Positions 5,804 through 8,503 of a stretch of 8,503 bases of DNA are shown piece after piece; position 1 is the first letter of the stretch; the number at the start of each line of letters is the position of its first letter. A program made the translations under genes and the position numbers. Source of the DNA: Burkholderiales bacterium. GTDB taxonomy: Bacteria > Pseudomonadota > Gammaproteobacteria > Burkholderiales > Burkholderiaceae. The DNA is taken from positions 1 through 8,503 of the forward strand of contig CAHJWV010000418.1 of the NCBI GenBank assembly GCA_903643055.1, given 5' to 3'. Under the pieces are notes generated by a model. It searched no databases, was not told the origin of the DNA, and was given only the letters and a program-made list of their open reading frames with translations.

Positions 5804-6589
5804 ATGAAAAAACTCGAAGGCAAGGTCGCGGTGGTGACGGGCGCCGCCAGCGGCATCGGTAAGGAAATCGCATTGGTGCTGGCTGCAGAAGGCGCCACGC
5901 TGGCGATTGCCGACTTGAAGCTCGAACAGGCCAACCTCGTCGCGCAGCAGATCGAAGCGCAAGGCGGCAAAGCGATCGGTGTGGCGATGGACGTGACCGA
6001 TGAAGCGCAGGTCGATGCCGGCATCGATGCGGTGGCTGCGAAGTACGGCAGCATCGACATCCTGGTCTCGAACGCTGGCATCCAGATCGTCAACCCGATC
6101 GAGAACTACGCATTTGCCGACTGGAAGAAGATGCTCGCCATCCACCTTGACGGCGCCTTCCTGACCACGCGCGCTGCGGTGCGCCACATGTACAAGGGCG
6201 ACCGCGGTGGGGTCGTGATCTACACCGGCTCGGTGCATTCGCATGAAGCCTCGCCGCTCAAGTCGGCCTACGTGACCGCCAAGCACGGGCTGCTTGGGCT
6301 GGCGCGAGTGCTGGCCAAGGAAGGTGCGAAACACAAGGTGCGTTCGCATGTGGTGTGTCCGGGCTTCGTGCGCACGCCCTTGGTCGATAAGCAGATCCCG
6401 GAGCAGGCCAAGGAGCTCGGAATCAGCGAAGACGAGGTGATCAAGAAAGTGATGCTCGGTGACACCGTCGATGGCGAGTTCACGACGGTCGATGACGTGG
6501 CGCAGACGGTGCTGTTCTTGAGTGCGTTCCCGTCGGCGGCGTTGACCGGGCAGTCGTTCGTGGTCAGCCATGGCTGGTTCATGCAATGA
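5804..6589 (+). CDS. bdhA: D-3-hydroxybutyrate dehydrogenase (short-chain dehydrogenase family)
   Basis: The enzyme interconverts D-3-hydroxybutyrate and acetoacetate with NAD(H), usually during polyhydroxybutyrate or ketone-body use. The 261-residue product is a classic short-chain dehydrogenase: TGAASGIG (12-19) binds the nucleotide, NAG is at 90-92, and the catalytic residues are Ser143, Tyr156 and Lys160. Substrate-pocket residues known from the Pseudomonas fragi enzyme are present with an offset of about one: Gln94, His145, Lys153, Gln197 and Trp258 in the C-terminal HGWFMQ. This makes 3-hydroxybutyrate a much better assignment than a generic dehydrogenase. The position where I recall a second pocket tryptophan (CPGWV) is Phe188 here. 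AAGGAG at 5792-5797 is a perfect Shine-Dalgarno with 6-nt spacing. The stop overlaps the start of the patatin-like gene by ATGA, so the two are co-expressed. Confidence 0.94.
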   Translation: MKKLEGKVAVVTGAASGIGKEIALVLAAEGATLAIADLKLEQANLVAQQIEAQGGKAIGVAMDVTDEAQVDAGIDAVAAKYGSIDILVSNAGIQIVNPIENYAFADWKKMLAIHLDGAFLTTRAAVRHMYKGDRGGVVIYTGSVHSHEASPLKSAYVTAKHGLLGLARVLAKEGAKHKVRSHVVCPGFVRTPLVDKQIPEQAKELGISEDEVIKKVMLGDTVDGEFTTVDDVAQTVLFLSAFPSAALTGQSFVVSHGWFMQ

Positions 6590-8067
6590 GCGCCGCCGCG
6601 ACCGGTGCGAAGGGCCGGGCAAAAGCGCAAACGCCAAGTGGCGAGGCCGGTCGCAGTGCTTCGCGCAACGCAAGCCGCAGTGCCACGAAGCGCGTGAAGG
6701 CCACGGCTTCTGCCGATGTGGCTGCAGAAGCCGTTGAATCCGTCACCGCGCCGCCGGCAGCCCGAAAGCGCGCCGCCGTGGCCGCCCAAGCTGCGTTGAA
6801 TGACGATGCGAACGGTCATTCGAACGGCCAGGCGAATGGCCATGGCCACGCCAGCGCCGGCAGCGACCCGGCCCGCAGCACGCCGACCGGCCTGCCGTTC
6901 GAAACGGTCGCGCTGGTGCTGCAAGGTGGTGGCGCGCTCGGGTCTTATCAGGCCGGCGTGTACGAAGGCTTGTTTGAAGCGGGCATCCAGCCGAACTGGA
7001 TCGCCGGCATCTCGATCGGCGCGCTGAATACCGCGGTGATCGCGGGCAACGCGCCTGAGCTGCGGGTCGAGAAGTTGCGCGAGTTCTGGGAGACGATCTG
7101 CCGGCCGGCCTTCGTGTTCCCGCCGACCGAAGTGATCCAGCGCTGGATCGAAAAGGTCACGCCGCACTCGCGCAAGGTGTTCAGCGGTTTCGAGGCATGG
7201 CGGGCCATCATCGAAGGCCAGCGCGATTTCTTCGTGCCGCGCGGCGCGACGGCCTGGCTGGGCGCGAAGCAGTCGGTCGATGACCTGAGCTTCTACGACA
7301 CCCGCAAGCTGAAGAGCACGCTGGAGCGCTTTGTTGATTTCGATCGCATCAACCATGGCGATGTGCGGGTGTCGGTGGCGGCGGTCAACGTGCGCACCGG
7401 TAACTTCGAATACTTCGACAACACCGTCGGCCCTTATCGCAAGCGCCTGCGCCCTGAGCATTTCATGGCGTCTGGTGCATTGCCGCCAGGCTTTCCGGCG
7501 GTCGAGATCGATGGCGAGTACTACTGGGATGGTGGCCTGGTGTCGAACACGCCGCTGAGCCATGTGCTGGCGGCCACGCCACGGCGCAACACGCTCGCGT
7601 TCCAGGTTGATCTGTGGAGCGCGCTCGGCAAGCTGCCCGAGAGCGTGTACGACGTGCAAGAGCGGCAGAAAGACATCCAGTTCTCCAGCCGCACCCGTGC
7701 CGTCACCGACTTCATGGCGCGCGATCAGCACTACCGACACCTGCTGCGCGAGGTGCTGCGCCATGTGCCGGCCGACGCGCTGGGCGACCCGTGGTGCAAG
7801 AAGGCGGTCGAACTGGCGTGCTCGAAGAAATATTCGGTGATCCAGCTTGTCTATCAAGACAAGGAGTGGGAAGGCCTGTCGAAAGACTATGAATTCAGCC
7901 CGCAGACCATGCACGAGCATTGGGCTTCGGGGCTGCAAGACATCCAGCGCACGCTGTCGCATTCGGCCTGGTTGGCGCTGCCGCCTGACGGTACCGAGTT
8001 CGTCACCCACGATCACCACCGCGCGCAGGGCGTGGCCTCGCCGTCGCCGCGGCCGCGGCCGCTTTAG
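6586..8067 (+). CDS. Patatin-like phospholipase family protein with low-complexity basic N-terminus
   Basis: The 493-residue product is a patatin-type serine hydrolase. It has the oxyanion-hole glycines in [13 protein letters not shown] (112-124), nucleophile Ser143 in GISIG (141-145), and catalytic Asp315 in [11 protein letters not shown] (314-324), giving the Ser-Asp dyad. Patatins hydrolyse acyl esters of membrane lipids; the substrate here is unknown. After the core, about 350-475 is a conserved-looking helical region with many aromatic and charged residues, which I think matches the extra C-terminal domain seen in a bacterial patatin subfamily. Residues 1-100 are quite different: rich in Ala, Ser, Lys and Arg, then Asn-Gly-His repeats ([14 protein letters not shown]), with no signal peptide. 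The C-terminal tail ends SPSPRPRPL. The start overlaps the dehydrogenase stop (ATGA) without its own strong Shine-Dalgarno, so expression depends on the upstream gene. A role in polymer-granule or lipid turnover is inference. Confidence 0.9.
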   Translation: MSAAATGAKGRAKAQTPSGEAGRSASRNASRSATKRVKATASADVAAEAVESVTAPPAARKRAAVAAQAALNDDANGHSNGQANGHGHASAGSDPARSTPTGLPFETVALVLQGGGALGSYQAGVYEGLFEAGIQPNWIAGISIGALNTAVIAGNAPELRVEKLREFWETICRPAFVFPPTEVIQRWIEKVTPHSRKVFSGFEAWRAIIEGQRDFFVPRGATAWLGAKQSVDDLSFYDTRKLKSTLERFVDFDRINHGDVRVSVAAVNVRTGNFEYFDNTVGPYRKRLRPEHFMASGALPPGFPAVEIDGEYYWDGGLVSNTPLSHVLAATPRRNTLAFQVDLWSALGKLPESVYDVQERQKDIQFSSRTRAVTDFMARDQHYRHLLREVLRHVPADALGDPWCKKAVELACSKKYSVIQLVYQDKEWEGLSKDYEFSPQTMHEHWASGLQDIQRTLSHSAWLALPPDGTEFVTHDHHRAQGVASPSPRPRPL

Positions 8068-8082
8068 CCTGATGTTGTTGAA

Positions 8083-8103
8083 CGGCGATGCGCGGCATCG
8101 CCG
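8083..8103 (+). terminator. Hairpin downstream of the patatin-like gene
   Basis: CGGCGATG (8083-8090) and CATCGCCG (8096-8103) form a perfect 8-bp stem with a 5-nt loop, 15 nt after the stop codon. No U-run follows, so it may mark the transcript end or stabilise the 3' end without being a complete intrinsic terminator. Confidence 0.4.
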
Positions 8104-8153
8104 GGTCGGGTTCCCACGAGGATGGGGTGGTGGCGTGCGCGATACGATCCCGC

Positions 8154-8503
8154 ATGGATGTTCTCGATCTCATTTACCGACCGGCGATTGCAAGCGACGC
8201 ACGGGCGCTGGCCGAGCTGAACCATCAGCTGATCAAAGACGAAGGCCGTCACCCGATGGACCTGGCGGCGCTGGCGGCCCGCATGACACAGTGGCTAGGC
8301 GACGAAGGCTGTGAAGCCTTGCTGGTCGAGCAGGGCGGCCAGATGGTTGCCTATGTTTTGTGGCGTGACCACGGCGACAGCATCTACCTGCGCCAGCTTT
8401 TCGTGCGCCGCGAAAACCGCCGCATGGGCATGGCCCGCCATCTGATGACGACGCTGTTTCAGCGCTGGCCCGACAAGCGTTTGACGGTCGACGTGCTGGC
8501 CGG
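8154..8503 (+). CDS. GNAT-family N-acetyltransferase, N-terminal part (3' truncated)
   Basis: The frame stays open from the ATG at 8154 to the right edge, giving 116 codons and no stop, so the gene is cut by the window. The start LIYRPAIASDARALAELNHQL is the usual beta-1/alpha-1 of GNAT enzymes. YLRQLFVRRENRRMGMARHLM (about residues 80-100) is beta-4 plus the acetyl-CoA pyrophosphate-binding loop, R/Q-x-x-G-x-A type (RRMGMA). It should transfer an acetyl group from acetyl-CoA to an amine; the substrate cannot be read from the sequence. The start is not settled. No Shine-Dalgarno precedes 8154, but in-frame GTG codons at 8127 and 8130 lie behind GAGGA (8118-8122). I prefer 8154 because the protein then begins at the expected first strand and because a -10-like TACGAT sits just upstream. 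Confidence 0.85.
   Translation, partial: MDVLDLIYRPAIASDARALAELNHQLIKDEGRHPMDLAALAARMTQWLGDEGCEALLVEQGGQMVAYVLWRDHGDSIYLRQLFVRRENRRMGMARHLMTTLFQRWPDKRLTVDVLA

Noticed and set aside
6268..8019. 583-codon open frame on the - strand
   Set aside because: It lies antisense to the dehydrogenase and patatin-like genes, both of which have intact catalytic motifs; the product is Arg/His-rich without recognisable domains.

Overview
The window is GC-rich, about 60-65% by eye, and gene-dense. It looks like chromosomal DNA of a betaproteobacterium, probably order Burkholderiales. The evidence is the close match of the MetX protein to Burkholderia-type MetX as I remember it, the metX-metW overlap, an acetoacetate decarboxylase / 3-hydroxybutyrate dehydrogenase / patatin-like trio, and high-GC codon usage with long antisense shadow frames. 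I see no mobile element, tRNA, rRNA, CRISPR array or phage gene. Genus assignment is beyond what I can support.

Layout. (1) 1-359, + strand: the 3' end of a glutathione S-transferase gene. (2) 404-1048, - strand: a small NarL/LuxR-type response regulator with a degenerate receiver. Upstream of it on the same strand, 1140-2765, is a membrane-anchored FMN / [3Fe-4S] protein homologous to the synthase domain of glutamate synthase. (3) 2922-4775, + strand: the methionine block. A promoter is followed by a SAM-II riboswitch, an intrinsic terminator, metX, and metW overlapping metX by ATGA. (4) 4942-8067, + strand: acetoacetate decarboxylase, a possible attenuator hairpin, D-3-hydroxybutyrate dehydrogenase, and a patatin-like phospholipase overlapping the dehydrogenase by ATGA. 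(5) 8154-8503, + strand: the 5' part of a GNAT acetyltransferase gene that runs off the window.

How the genes work together. MetX acylates homoserine, the committed step to methionine, and MetW is its usual partner. The SAM-II element in front of metX would close a feedback loop from S-adenosylmethionine. The riboswitch ends about 50 nt before the metX start codon. It is followed directly by a terminator hairpin whose left arm can instead pair with the riboswitch core, so I infer control by transcription termination rather than by hiding the ribosome binding site. The second block handles C4 ketone bodies: hydroxybutyrate is oxidised to acetoacetate, which can be decarboxylated to acetone. 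This fits polyhydroxybutyrate turnover, although no polymer synthase or depolymerase is in view. The patatin-like protein is tightly coupled to the dehydrogenase and may act on lipid or on granule-associated material; that role is only inference.

I found no clearly new multi-gene system. The most rewarding element is the metX leader.
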